From Vulcaniibacterium gelatinicum (GTDB lineage: Bacteria > Pseudomonadota > Gammaproteobacteria > Xanthomonadales > Xanthomonadaceae): 64,000 bases of DNA. The stretch covers positions 228,222 through 292,221 of the forward strand of contig NZ_VNKO01000001.1 of the NCBI RefSeq assembly GCF_008033445.1, given 5' to 3'. The notes beneath the pieces are model-generated. The model saw nothing but the letters and a program-made list of their open reading frames with translations. It searched no databases and was not told the DNA's origin. A program made the translations under genes and the position numbers. Below are positions 10,571 to 19,999 of the stretch, piece by piece (position 1 is the stretch's first letter; every line of letters begins with the position of its first letter).

Positions 10571-10761
10571 GCCGTCGCTCCCTGGGGACCTGTGCCGAGT
10601 GTGGGCAGTCCGGGCGCGCCTGTCACGGCCCCGCATGACCTTCGACACCAGCCCCGGCCGGGGGCGGCGGCTACAGTCGCCGATGCCCCGCGATCCGCCG
10701 GGCCGGCCGTATCCTGTGCGGCCTTCGATCTTCCCTTTGCCCGTCCGGGCCGGAGCCGTTC

Positions 10762-12855
10762 GTGAATCACAAGCCGCAAGTCCTGCTGTTGACCCTCGCC
10801 GTCACCCTCGCCCTCGCCGCGTGCGGGAAGGAGGAGACCCCGGCGGCCGACGGCCCCGCTCCGGCCGCCAGCCCCGGCTTCGTCCTCGACGAGAGCAAGC
10901 TGCCCCCGGTCAACCGCTTCTCGGCGACCGACCTCGATCCGGCGAAGGACGCGTGCACCGACTTCGCCGGCTACGTCAACGGCAAGTGGCTGGCCGGCAA
11001 CCCGGTGCCCGGCGACCGCACCAGCTGGGGCGCGTTCGAGATGCTGGGCGAGCGCTCCAAGGCGATCCAGCGCCAGCTCGCCGAGCAGGCCGCGGCCAAG
11101 GCCGGCGCCACCGGCGTGGAGAAGATCGTCGGCGACTTCTGGGCCACCGGCATGGACGCGGCGAGGATCAACGCCCAGGGCATCGCGCCGCTCGAGGGCC
11201 GCCTGGCCGAGATCGCCGCGCTCGAGGGCAAGGAGGCGATCGCCGAATACCTGCGCGCCAGCGCCGCGCGCGGCGAGAACCGGCTGTTCGGCTTCGGCGC
11301 CGAGGCCGACTTCAAGGACTCGAAGATGGTGATCGGCTACGCCATGCAGGGCGGGCTGGGCCTGCCCGACAGGAGCTACTACTTCGACGCCGACAAGCAG
11401 GACAAGCTCGCCGCCTACGAACGGCACGTGGCCAGGGTGCTGGAACTGTCCGGCGTGCCGGCGGCCGATGCGGCGAAACAGGCCCGGGACGTGGTCGCGT
11501 TCGAAACCCGCCTGGCGAAGGTGTCGAAGTCGAGCGAGGAGCTCTCGCGCGACGTCTCGCTGTATTACAACCCGGTCAGCCCGGCCGAGGCCGACAAGCT
11601 CACGCCGAACTTCCCGTGGACGAAGTTCTTCGAGTCGCAGGGCATCGCCGCGCCGAAGATGTTCTCGCTCGCCATCCCCGGCTTCCACCAGGAGGTCAGC
11701 CGGATGCTCGAGGACGTGCCGGCCGCGCAGTGGCGCAGCTACCTGCGCTTCCACACCGTGGACGCCGCCTCGCCGTACCTGGCCGACGCCTTCGCCGAGG
11801 AGCATTTCAATTTCTACAGCAAGACCCTGCGCGGGCAGAAGGAGATGAAGGAGCGCGGCAAGCGCGTGCTCGACACGGTCGAGGCCCTGGCCGGCGAGGC
11901 GATGGGCCAGCTGTACGTGAAGGTCGCGTTCTCGCCCGAAGCCAAGGCGCGCATGCAGACGCTGGTGCAGAACCTGTCCGCGGCGCTGAAGGCCCGGATC
12001 GAGAACCTCGACTGGATGTCGGAGGAGACCAAGAAGAAGGCGATGGAGAAGTGGGCCAGCTTCACGCCCAAGATCGGCTACCCCGACAAGTGGCGCGACT
12101 GGACCGGCCTGGCCACCTCCCGCGACAGCTACCTCGGCAACGTCCTGGCCGCCAGCGAGTTCAACTACAGGTGGCAGCTGTCCAAGATCGGCAAGCCGGT
12201 GGACCGCACCGAGTGGGCGATGCCGCCGCAGATGGTCAACGCCTACTACAACCCGCTGCAGAACGAGATCGTGTTCCCGGCCGCGATCCTGCAGCCGCCG
12301 TTCTTCGACCCGAACGCGGACGACGCGCTCAACTACGGCGGCATCGGCGCGGTGATCGGCCACGAGATGACCCACGGCTACGACGACCAGGGCAGCCGCT
12401 TCGGCGCCAGCGGCAACTTCGAGAACTGGTGGACCGAGGCCGACGCCAAGGGCTTCGCCGCCCGCACCGGCAAGCTGGTGGAACAGTTCAACCAGTACGA
12501 GGCGCTGCCGGGCATGAAGGTGAACGGCAAGCTCACCCTCGGCGAGAACATCGCCGACCTCGGCGGCCTGGCCACCGCCTACGACGCGCTCAAGCGCGCC
12601 ACCGAAGGCCAGCCCGACCCGATGGTGGACGGCCTGAGCCGCGACCAGCGCTTCTTCCTGAACTGGGCCACGGTGTGGCGCCGCAACTTCACCGAGGAGG
12701 AGCTGAAGGTGCGCCTGACCACCGACCCGCACGCGCCGGCGAACTTCCGCGCGATCGGCGCGCCGTCGAACCTGCCGGCCTTCGCCGCCGCGTTCCAGTG
12801 CAAGCCGGGCGCGCCGATGGTGCGCCAGGGCGAGGCGCAGGTGGTGATCTGGTAA
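10762..12855 (+). CDS. M13 family metallopeptidase lipoprotein
   Basis: 697 residues from a GTG. A lipoprotein signal is clear (LLLTLAVTLALAACGKEE), so the enzyme is probably anchored in the envelope. It is a neprilysin/PepO-type zinc endopeptidase with all catalytic parts: the NAYY substrate-binding motif near residue 493, HEMTH at about 534-538 and the ENIAD zinc and catalytic motif at 595-599. The C-terminus has the usual CKPGAPM and a final V-x-I-W. It is followed by a paralogue lacking several of these residues. A strong terminator lies just downstream, so the two are probably separate transcripts. Confidence 0.92.
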   Translation: MNHKPQVLLLTLAVTLALAACGKEETPAADGPAPAASPGFVLDESKLPPVNRFSATDLDPAKDACTDFAGYVNGKWLAGNPVPGDRTSWGAFEMLGERSKAIQRQLAEQAAAKAGATGVEKIVGDFWATGMDAARINAQGIAPLEGRLAEIAALEGKEAIAEYLRASAARGENRLFGFGAEADFKDSKMVIGYAMQGGLGLPDRSYYFDADKQDKLAAYERHVARVLELSGVPAADAAKQARDVVAFETRLAKVSKSSEELSRDVSLYYNPVSPAEADKLTPNFPWTKFFESQGIAAPKMFSLAIPGFHQEVSRMLEDVPAAQWRSYLRFHTVDAASPYLADAFAEEHFNFYSKTLRGQKEMKERGKRVLDTVEALAGEAMGQLYVKVAFSPEAKARMQTLVQNLSAALKARIENLDWMSEETKKKAMEKWASFTPKIGYPDKWRDWTGLATSRDSYLGNVLAASEFNYRWQLSKIGKPVDRTEWAMPPQMVNAYYNPLQNEIVFPAAILQPPFFDPNADDALNYGGIGAVIGHEMTHGYDDQGSRFGASGNFENWWTEADAKGFAARTGKLVEQFNQYEALPGMKVNGKLTLGENIADLGGLATAYDALKRATEGQPDPMVDGLSRDQRFFLNWATVWRRNFTEEELKVRLTTDPHAPANFRAIGAPSNLPAFAAAFQCKPGAPMVRQGEAQVVIW

Positions 12856-12880
12856 CCAGATCCTGCCGCGGAACGTGACC

Positions 12881-12910
12881 AAGGCCCGCCTCGTGCGGGC
12901 CTTCGTCTTT
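12881..12910 (+). terminator. Rho-independent terminator after the first M13 gene
   Basis: A 9-bp stem (AAGGCCCGC / GCGGGCCTT) with a 5-nt loop is followed by cgtcttt, 26 nt after the stop codon. Good match to an intrinsic terminator. Confidence 0.7.
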
Positions 12911-12980
12911 GCGCGCCGACGGCGCGGCGACGGGGGTTGGGTACACTCGCGCGACCCTCTCCCCCGGATGACCGTTCCGC

Positions 12981-14993
12981 ATGCACCAGCCGCGTCCGCT
13001 CGTCATCGCCCTCGCCGTCTGCCTGGCCGCCGCGCTCGCCGCGCCCGACGCCGACGCCCAGAAACGCCGCCGCCGCGCCGCACCCAAGGCGCCGCCCGCA
13101 CCCACCGCCTGCACCGACTTCTACGCCGTCGCCAACGCCGACTGGCTGAAGGCCAACCCGGCCCCGGCCGGCGATGCGGTCTCGGCCCTCGGCGAACTCG
13201 CCGCGCGCGCGCAGCAACAGCAGCGCGACCTGCTCGATGCGGCGATGCAGCAGCCGCAGAACACGGTGCAGAAGCTGCTCGGCGATTTCTGGGCCAGCGG
13301 CCTGGACGAGGCCGCGGTCGAACGCGACGGCGCCAGGCCGATCGCGCCGCTGCTCGACCGGATCGGTGCGATCCGCAAGCCGAAGGACATCGCGCCGGCG
13401 ATCGCGGCGCTGCACCAGGTCGGCATCCCGGTCGCGTTCAACTTCGCCGCCGACGTGGACCTGCAGGACCTCGACCGCCACATCGGCTATTTCGGCCAGG
13501 GCGGGCTCGGCCTGCCCGATCCGGCCTACTACACCCGCACCGATGCGGCCACGCGCGAGCTGCTGGGCCGCTACGAGGGCTACGTGCGGAAGATCCTCGC
13601 CCTCGCCGGCACGCCGGAGGCGCGGCTCGCCGCCGACGCCAGGCTCGTCATTGATCTGGAAACGCGGCTGGCGCAGGCCGCCAGGCCGCTCCCCGCGCTG
13701 CGCGACCCGGCCGCCAACTACGCGCCGGTCGCGGTGCAGGAGCTGCGCCGCTACAAGCGCCTGCAGCTCGACAGGTTCCTGGAAGCGCAGGGCGTGCGCG
13801 ACGACCGCGTCTCGCTGGCCAATCCCGGGCTGTTCACCCAGCTCGACGCGCTGGTCGGCAGCCTGAAGCCGGCGCAGTGGCAGGCGTACCTGCGCTTCCA
13901 CGTCGGCAACGCGATGGCGCCGTACCTGTCCAGGGCCTGGCGCGACGCCGAGTTCGAGTTCCGCGGCCGGGTGCTGCGCGGGCAGGCCGCGCCGGCGCCG
14001 CGCTGGCGGCAGGTGCTGGATGCGATCAACACCGCGGCCGGGCCGATGCTCGGGCGCGAGTACGCCGCGCGCTACCTGCCCGCGCCCACGCGTGCGCACG
14101 CCGAGCGCATCGCCGGCGAAGTGCGCGACGCGCTCGCCGCGGCGGTCGAGCGCAGCCCCTGGATGTCGCCGGCGGCGAAGGCCGAGGCGAAGGCCAAGCT
14201 TGCCAGGCTGAAGATCGAGGTGGGCACGCCGCGCCGCGACCTGGACTACACGGTGCAGCCGATGGGCCGCGGCAGTTTCGGCGGCAACATGCTGATCGCC
14301 TCCACCTGGCGCCACCGCGAGGAGATGAAGCGGATCGGCAAGGGCAACGCCGACCGGCGCTGGGACGTGCTGCCGCAGCAGCCGGCGCTGGCCTACGACA
14401 TCGCCCAGAACCGGCTGATCGTGACCGCGGCCATGCTGCAGGCGCCGGTGCTGGACATGGCGCGCGAGCCGGCGGCGCACTACGGCGGTTTCGGCGCGCT
14501 GGTCGGGCACGAGCTGACCCACGCGGTCGCCGGGCGCGGTCGGCACGTGGACGCGGCCGGCACGGTGCGCGACTGGTGGACGCCGGCCGAAGCCGCGGCC
14601 TGGGATGCGCTGGGCCAGCGCGTGGCAGCGCACTACGGCGCGCTGCCGTGGCCGGCGCTGACCGGCGTGAAGCTCAACGGCGCGCAGGTGCGCGATGCGG
14701 GCCTGGCCGACCTGTCGGGGCTGGAGCTGGCGTGGGCGGCCTTCACCACCGCGCAACCCAACCCCGCGAAGCCGTCGCGGGAAGCGTTCTTCCGCGGCTG
14801 GGCCGCGCTGTGGCCGCAGCAGCTCAGCGCGGAAGCCGCGACCCAACGCGCCGCCAGCGGCGTGCACGCGCCCGGCCAGTGGCGCACCAACGCACCGCTG
14901 CAGCACCTGCCCGCCTTCGGCGAAACCTTCGCCTGCAAGGCCGGCACCCCGATGCAGCTCGCCGACGCGCAACGGATCCGGATCTGGCCTTGA
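12981..14993 (+). CDS. Degenerate M13-family protein (probable inactive peptidase)
   Basis: 670 residues with a signal peptide (MHQPRPLVIALAVCLAAALAAPDADA) and no lipobox Cys. It aligns along its length with the upstream M13 peptidase, including WLKANP, ADVDLQDLDRHIGYFGQGGLGLPDPAYY, the HELTH zinc motif at about 510-514 and the CKAGTPM ending. Two catalytic features have changed. The ENIAD motif reads AGLAD at 573-577, so the third zinc ligand Glu is Ala (an Asp sits one position earlier). The NAYY motif reads LAYD. It may be an inactive binding protein or have altered chemistry. It arose by duplication next to an intact copy. Confidence 0.85.
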   Translation: MHQPRPLVIALAVCLAAALAAPDADAQKRRRRAAPKAPPAPTACTDFYAVANADWLKANPAPAGDAVSALGELAARAQQQQRDLLDAAMQQPQNTVQKLLGDFWASGLDEAAVERDGARPIAPLLDRIGAIRKPKDIAPAIAALHQVGIPVAFNFAADVDLQDLDRHIGYFGQGGLGLPDPAYYTRTDAATRELLGRYEGYVRKILALAGTPEARLAADARLVIDLETRLAQAARPLPALRDPAANYAPVAVQELRRYKRLQLDRFLEAQGVRDDRVSLANPGLFTQLDALVGSLKPAQWQAYLRFHVGNAMAPYLSRAWRDAEFEFRGRVLRGQAAPAPRWRQVLDAINTAAGPMLGREYAARYLPAPTRAHAERIAGEVRDALAAAVERSPWMSPAAKAEAKAKLARLKIEVGTPRRDLDYTVQPMGRGSFGGNMLIASTWRHREEMKRIGKGNADRRWDVLPQQPALAYDIAQNRLIVTAAMLQAPVLDMAREPAAHYGGFGALVGHELTHAVAGRGRHVDAAGTVRDWWTPAEAAAWDALGQRVAAHYGALPWPALTGVKLNGAQVRDAGLADLSGLELAWAAFTTAQPNPAKPSREAFFRGWAALWPQQLSAEAATQRAASGVHAPGQWRTNAPLQHLPAFGETFACKAGTPMQLADAQRIRIWP

Positions 14994-15024
14994 ACCGAAC
15001 GGCGCGCATGTGCGCGTGAGTCTC

Positions 15025-15058
15025 TGTCGCTTCGAGCGGGGCGCCGGTATGCCCGGGG
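15025..15058. repeat. Dispersed intergenic repeat, copy A
   Basis: The core GTCGCTTCGAGCGGGGCGCC and the following GGTATGCCCGGG recur in intergenic DNA at 20691-20725 with one indel and a few changes. It lies between the M13-like and rhomboid genes in a 149-nt gap. Confidence 0.5.
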
Positions 15059-15142
15059 TGTGCGTGCCAAGGCTTCGATGTCGTCGCCCCGGAGCAAGCC
15101 GGGACCCATTTGGCTGTTGCCGTTGCTCGCCCCGCAAGCGCC

Positions 15143-15814
15143 TCACCGCACGATGCGGATATCCGGCGGCCGGCGCCGGCGCCCGCCGCCGAACGGCGGC
15201 TGGCCGCGCCAGTAGCGGATCAACAGCCAGCCGAACAGCATCCCGCCCAGGTGCGCGAAATGCGCCACTCCCGGCTGTACCCCGCTGAACCCGAGCAGCA
15301 GCTCGATCGCGCCGTACACGATCACCAGCGTCCGCGCCTTCATCGGGATCGGCGGGATCAACAGCATCACCCGCTGGTTCGGGAACAGCATCCCGTACGC
15401 CAGCAACAGCCCGAACACCCCGCCCGAGGCGCCGATGGTCGGATACGCCCCGCCGCCCTGCGCCGCGTACCACGACGCCACGCCCAGCTGGATCGCACCC
15501 GCCCCGATCACGCAGGTGAAGTAATAGGTCATGAAGCGCCGGTTGCCCCAGGTGTACTCGAGCGGGGCTCCGAACATCACCAGCGCCAGCATGTTGAACA
15601 GCAGATGCGGCAGGTTGCCGTGCAGGAAGCCGTAGCTCACCAGCTGCCACGGCAGGAACGTGCGCACCGACGTGTCCAGCCCCGCGCCGCCATCGCCCAG
15701 CGGCCAGAGCATGAATGCGGCGAAGGTCTCGTCGCCCAGCAGCAGTTGCAGCACGAACGCGGCGACGTTGGCGATCAGCAGCGCCTTGGTGACCCGCGGC
15801 AGATTGGCGAGCAT
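15143..15814 (-). CDS. Rhomboid family intramembrane serine protease
   Basis: 223 residues with six membrane segments. The family marks are present: WQLVSYGFLHGNLPHLLFNMLALVMFG (with the conserved H and N), GNRRFMTYYF, the catalytic serine in GASGGVFGLLLAYG, and the catalytic histidine in HFAHLGGMLFGWLLI. It would cut membrane-spanning substrates within the bilayer. The ATG at 15814 matches the family start; the frame stays open further upstream but encodes no family sequence. A basic tail (GGGRRRRPP) ends in the cytoplasm. Confidence 0.9.
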   Translation of the reverse strand: MLANLPRVTKALLIANVAAFVLQLLLGDETFAAFMLWPLGDGGAGLDTSVRTFLPWQLVSYGFLHGNLPHLLFNMLALVMFGAPLEYTWGNRRFMTYYFTCVIGAGAIQLGVASWYAAQGGGAYPTIGASGGVFGLLLAYGMLFPNQRVMLLIPPIPMKARTLVIVYGAIELLLGFSGVQPGVAHFAHLGGMLFGWLLIRYWRGQPPFGGGRRRRPPDIRIVR

Positions 15815-15864
15815 GTGGGGGAATCCATGGACGCAAGGCCGTCCATGATAGCGGCGGGGCCGTC

Positions 15865-16197
15865 TCAGCCGATGCGCCACAGCGCCGCGTCGAGATCCTC
15901 GCCCGCGCGCGGCATCCGCACCCGCCCGTTCACGACCTTCACCCCCTCCCGCCGCAGCCGCGCACACTGCTCGCGGAACCCCGGCGAGCCCGGCGGGAAC
16001 GCGATCCGCCCGTCCGCGCGCAGCACCCGGTGCCAGGGCAGCGCCGGATCCCCGTTCCCGGCCAGCACCCGCGCCACCAACCGCGCCCGCCCCGGCAGCC
16101 CCGCGCGTCGGGCGACATGGCCGTAGCCGGCCACCTGCCCGCGCGGGATCGCGCGGACCGCGGCCAGGATGCGCTCGGCGGCAGACAGCTCCGGCAT
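15865..16197 (-). CDS. Alkyltransferase-like (ATL) DNA repair protein
   Basis: 110 residues, the size of stand-alone ATL proteins. The sequence has the MGMT DNA-binding domain (IPRGQVAGYGHVARRAGLPGRARLVARVL), but the active-site PCHR is PWHR: tryptophan replaces the alkyl-accepting cysteine. In known ATL proteins this change gives a protein that binds O6-alkylguanine without repairing it and hands the lesion to nucleotide excision repair. I use the ATG at 16197; a TTG one codon earlier is possible. Confidence 0.85.
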   Translation of the reverse strand: MPELSAAERILAAVRAIPRGQVAGYGHVARRAGLPGRARLVARVLAGNGDPALPWHRVLRADGRIAFPPGSPGFREQCARLRREGVKVVNGRVRMPRAGEDLDAALWRIG

Positions 16198-16239
16198 CAA
16201 CGACTAGGATAGGGGGCCCGTCGGAGGGCAGGACGCATC

Positions 16240-16650
16240 ATGCAGAACTTCGAGCAGATCCGCAGCCACCTGACCGCCAGCGACTACCGCATCACGATGC
16301 AGGAACCGTACGTGATGTGCGTGGAGCTCTCGCTCGACCAGGGCCGCCGCCACCAGGCGATCTTCCTCTCCGAGATCCAGGACGACGACGGACGCAACTA
16401 CCTGCGGGTGAGCACTGCGGTCGCCCCCACCACCGGCCTGGACGCGCGCCGCGCGCTCGCCTTCAACTGGGAGAGCCGGGTCGGCTACCTCGCCATCGGC
16501 GAGCTCGACGGCGTGCCCTACCTGCAACTGTGCGAGAACCGCCCCTACGACGGCCTGTCCGCCGCCGAGGTGGACCGCCTGGTGCTCGAGATCGGCGGCA
16601 TGGGCGACCGCATGGAGCGCATGCTCTCGGCCGGCGGAGACCTGCTCTGA
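16240..16650 (+). CDS. Small YbjN/secretion-chaperone-like protein, function unknown
   Basis: 136 acidic residues, no signal peptide or membrane segment. The predicted pattern (helix, strands IFLSEIQDDDGRNYLRVSTAVAP, NWESRVGYLAIGELDGVPYLQLCENRPYDGL, then a C-terminal helix beginning LSAAEVDRLVLEIGGMGDRMER) resembles the YbjN and type III chaperone fold. The assignment rests on this pattern only. It stands alone between a repair gene and the convergent phosphate transporter gene. Confidence 0.65.
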   Translation: MQNFEQIRSHLTASDYRITMQEPYVMCVELSLDQGRRHQAIFLSEIQDDDGRNYLRVSTAVAPTTGLDARRALAFNWESRVGYLAIGELDGVPYLQLCENRPYDGLSAAEVDRLVLEIGGMGDRMERMLSAGGDLL

Positions 16651-16669
16651 GACCGGGCGCGGGCCGGGC

Positions 16670-17788
16670 TCAGGCCCAGCCCAGCGCCTCGAACAGCTTC
16701 AGCAACCCGTAGGCCATGCCGCCGGAGGCGGGGATCGTCAGGATCCACGCCCAGATGATGCGCTCGATCACCGTGAACCGCAGCGCGCGCGGGTTCTTGG
16801 CGAAGCCCACGCCCATGATCGCGGTCGAGATGCTGTGGGTGGTGGACACCGGCATGCCGAAGTGCGCGGCGGTGGTGAGGATGGTGGCCGAGGCGGTCTC
16901 CGCGGCGAAGCCGTTGATCGGGTGCAGCTTCACCATCTTGTGGCCGAGTGTCTTGATGATCCGCCAGCCGCCGGCGGCGGTGCCCGCGGCCATCACCAGC
17001 GCGCAGGTGACGATGATCCAGCGGTCAATGTCGCCCTCGCCGCCGTCCGGATGCAGGAACTGCGCCCACGCCGGCAGGTTGTCGAGCGCCCCCGTGGCCT
17101 GCGCGCCGAACAGCGACAGGGCGATGATGCCCATGGTCTTCTGCGCGTCGTTGCGCCCATGCGCCAGGCCCATGTAGGCCGCCGACAGCAGCTGCGCCTT
17201 GCCGAAGAAGGCGTTGACCCAGCGCGGCCGCGCCGCGCGCGCGAGCGCGCCGCCGGCGCGCGCCATCAGCGCGATGATCGCCCACAGCAGCACCATGATC
17301 ACGATGCCGAGCAGGAACCCCGCCACCGGCGAGGTCACCATCGGCAGCAGCACCTTCCACAGCAGGCCCTTGTTCTTGGCCCACTCGCCGACCGTCTCCG
17401 ACCAGATCAGCGCGTCCCAGTTGTTGTCGGCCGCGGCCAGCGCCGCGCCGCACAGGCCGCCGACCAGCGCGTGCGAGGACGAGGACGGCAACCCGAACCA
17501 CCAGGTGATCAGGTTCCAGACGATGCCGCCGGTCAGCGCGCACAGGATCACCTGCGAGGTCACCACCACCACGTCGGTGTCCACCAGGCCCGAGGCGATG
17601 GTCTTGGCCACCGCGGTGCCCCAGAACGCGCCGATCAGGTTGGCCACCGCGGCCAGGACCACCGCCTGGCCCGGCGAGAGCACCTTGGTCGCGACCACCG
17701 TCGCGATCGAGTTGGCGGTGTCGTGGAAGCCGTTGATGAACTCGAAGACGAGCGCGGCCAGGATCACCACCAGCACGAGCGTGAGCAT
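16670..17788 (-). CDS. pit: PiT family inorganic phosphate transporter
   Basis: 372 residues with about ten membrane segments in two related halves. The two PiT signatures are visible: F-I-N-G-F-H-D-T-A-N-S-I-A-T near the N-terminus and AHGRNDAQKTMGIIAL in the middle, plus GLPSSSSHALVGG and the repeated GMPVSTTHSISTAIMG. It moves metal-phosphate into the cell with protons. The gene follows a DUF47 (PhoU-like) gene by only 10 nt, the standard pairing for this transporter family. Confidence 0.92.
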   Translation of the reverse strand: MLTLVLVVILAALVFEFINGFHDTANSIATVVATKVLSPGQAVVLAAVANLIGAFWGTAVAKTIASGLVDTDVVVVTSQVILCALTGGIVWNLITWWFGLPSSSSHALVGGLCGAALAAADNNWDALIWSETVGEWAKNKGLLWKVLLPMVTSPVAGFLLGIVIMVLLWAIIALMARAGGALARAARPRWVNAFFGKAQLLSAAYMGLAHGRNDAQKTMGIIALSLFGAQATGALDNLPAWAQFLHPDGGEGDIDRWIIVTCALVMAAGTAAGGWRIIKTLGHKMVKLHPINGFAAETASATILTTAAHFGMPVSTTHSISTAIMGVGFAKNPRALRFTVIERIIWAWILTIPASGGMAYGLLKLFEALGWA

Positions 17789-17798
17789 GGGGGCGGCC

Positions 17799-18425
17799 TC
17801 AGCTGTTCTTCAGGGTGATCTCGTAGGCGACCACGCCGGCCTCGCGGCAACGGTCGATGGCCTTCTCGAGGATCTCGAAGAACTCCTTGAGCAGGAACAT
17901 CTCCGCGGCGTCGAGGCGGCCGGAGTAGATGTCGCGGTGCAGCTCCAGGATCAGGCGGTCGGCCTCGGTCTCGATCACGCGCAGGCGGTCGTTGAGCGCC
18001 TTCATCCGGTCCAGGCGCAGGTTCGGCAGCTCGGCCACCATCTGCACCACCACCGAGGCGGCCTGCTCGAGCATGGCCGCGCGCGGGGCGAAATCAATGC
18101 CCTCCAGACGGTGCCTGGCCAGGGCGTAGCGGTCGGCGAAGCGCTCGACCTGCTTCGGGATCCGGTACAGGGCCGAGGCCAGGGCCTCGATGTCCTCGCG
18201 CTCGATCGGGGTGATGAAGCTGTCCACCAGCGCCTGGCTGATCTTCTCGGCGGTCTCGCGCTCGCGCTGGCGGGCCAGCTTGAACGCCTCCAGCGCCGGG
18301 GTGCGCTCGGGCGCCTTCAGCATCTCGTACAGGGCCTTGGTGCTGTCGTGGGCCGCGGCCGCGGCGTCGTTGAGCAGGGCATAGAACTGCTTGCCCTGGC
18401 CGAAGATCGTCTGCAGGGAGAACAT
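17799..18425 (-). CDS. DUF47 / TIGR00153 PhoU-like regulator of phosphate transport
   Basis: 208 residues, almost wholly helical, from the ATG at 18425 (MFSLQTIFGQGKQFYALLNDAA). The conserved EKISQALVDSFITPIEREDIEALASAL stretch and the acidic ETEADRLILELHRDIYSG segment are typical of DUF47 proteins, which resemble PhoU and control the adjacent low-affinity phosphate transporter. It is the first gene of a two-gene operon with the PiT gene downstream. Confidence 0.88.
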   Translation of the reverse strand: MFSLQTIFGQGKQFYALLNDAAAAAHDSTKALYEMLKAPERTPALEAFKLARQRERETAEKISQALVDSFITPIEREDIEALASALYRIPKQVERFADRYALARHRLEGIDFAPRAAMLEQAASVVVQMVAELPNLRLDRMKALNDRLRVIETEADRLILELHRDIYSGRLDAAEMFLLKEFFEILEKAIDRCREAGVVAYEITLKNS

Positions 18426-18679
18426 CGGGCGCCTCGTGGTCGGGTCCGGACCGAAGGCGCGAATTATGACGGTTCGGTGACATTCCTGCCCATGCTCCGG
18501 CGACCCCGGGCAGGCGAGGCGCAGGCGGGTGCCGCGCCGGGGGCTGCTATGATCCCGCCGGCGCCCCCGCGCCGAACCATGCACGACCACCCCTCCCCAC
18601 CGCTTTCGTCCCCACGTCGTGCCGCCCAGGCCGCCGTGTGGCCGCCCCCCCTCCCGCCCCGGACGACGGAACCGCCCGC

Positions 18680-19999
18680 GTGCTGGAACTGCTGATCGTC
18701 GCCGCCCTGATCGCGCTGAACGGCTTCTTCGCGATGTCGGAGATGGCCCTGGTGACCGCGCGCAAGTCGCGCCTGCGGCAGATGGCGCCGCACAGCCGCG
18801 GGGCGCGGCGGGCGCTGGCGCTGGCCGAGCACCCGGACAACCTGCTGTCCACGGTCCAGGTCGGCATCACCCTGATCGGCGTGCTCACCGGCGTGTTCGG
18901 CGGCGAGTCCATCGGCCTGATGATCGCCGGCTGGCTGGACGGCCTGCTGCCGGACGCGCGCGAATACGCCGCGCCGATCGGCATCGGCACCGCGGTCGGG
19001 CTGATCACCGCCGGTTCGGTGATCTTCGGCGAGCTGATCCCCAAGCGCCTGGCGCTGACCAATCCCGAGCGCATCGCGGTGGCGGTGGCGCTGCCGCTGG
19101 ACGCGCTCGCCCGCGCCGCCACCCCGATGGTGCGCGCCCTCGGCGCGATCAACCGCGGCGTGCTCGGCCTGCTCGGGATCCGCGACGACGCCCGCAGCGC
19201 GATCACCGAGGAGGAGATCCGGCTGCTGGTGAGCGAAGGCCACGAGCAGGGCGTGATCGACGCCGACGAGCGCGACATGATGAACCGGGTGCTGCGCCTG
19301 GGCGACCGCACCGCCGAGAGCCTGATGACCCCGCGCACGCGCATCGTCTGGCTGGACGCGGCGGCAAGCTTCGAGGAGAACCTGGCGGTGATGCGCGCAA
19401 CGCCCTATTCGCGCTATCCGGTCTATCGCGGCAGCGACAGCGACGTGCTCGGGGTCCTGGAGGTGAAGTCGCTGCTCGACCGCCTCGACGAGCGCGCGCC
19501 GGAGCTGTTCCGCTCGCTGCGCCCGGTGGTGTTCGTGTCCGAGTCCACCCACGCGATGAAGCTGCTGGAGATCTTCCGCGAGGAGCAGCAGTCGCTGGCG
19601 CTGGTGGTGGACGAATACGGCGAGATCCAGGGCCTGGTCACCGTCAGCGACCTGCTGAGCGCGGTGCTCGGCCGGCACGGCGGCGAACCGGCCGAGGCCG
19701 AGGCCGCGGTGGTGGAGCGCGACGACGGCTCGCTGCTGGTGGACGGCGGGCTGCACCTGGACGAACTGCGCGAACTGCTCGGCGGCGGCGCCTTGCCCGG
19801 CGAGGACGAGCACGACTACCACACCGCGGCGGGCATGGCGATCGCGTGGTTCGGGCGCATCCCCAATCCGGGCGAGAGTTTCGAATGGCAGGGCTGGCGG
19901 ATCGAGGTGGTGGATCTCGACGGGCCACGGGTGGACAAGCTGCTGCTGCAGCGGGTGCCGGCCGCGGGCAACGCGGAGGACGCTGGCGAAGATGGCTGA
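18680..19999 (+). CDS. CNNM/CBS-domain membrane protein (hemolysin C / CorC-like family)
   Basis: Four-helix CNNM membrane domain (LELLIVAALIALNGFFAMSEMALVTARKSRL; FGELIPKRLALTNPERIA), then a CBS pair (MTPRTRIVWLDAAASFEENLAVM ... YSRYPVYRGSDSDVLGVL) and a C-terminal transporter-associated domain. Members are linked to magnesium or cobalt export or resistance. I favour the GTG at 18680, which starts the first helix directly; a GTG at 18638 in the same frame would add a proline-rich leader. The end overlaps the next gene by 8 nt. Confidence 0.88.
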   Translation: MLELLIVAALIALNGFFAMSEMALVTARKSRLRQMAPHSRGARRALALAEHPDNLLSTVQVGITLIGVLTGVFGGESIGLMIAGWLDGLLPDAREYAAPIGIGTAVGLITAGSVIFGELIPKRLALTNPERIAVAVALPLDALARAATPMVRALGAINRGVLGLLGIRDDARSAITEEEIRLLVSEGHEQGVIDADERDMMNRVLRLGDRTAESLMTPRTRIVWLDAAASFEENLAVMRATPYSRYPVYRGSDSDVLGVLEVKSLLDRLDERAPELFRSLRPVVFVSESTHAMKLLEIFREEQQSLALVVDEYGEIQGLVTVSDLLSAVLGRHGGEPAEAEAAVVERDDGSLLVDGGLHLDELRELLGGGALPGEDEHDYHTAAGMAIAWFGRIPNPGESFEWQGWRIEVVDLDGPRVDKLLLQRVPAAGNAEDAGEDG

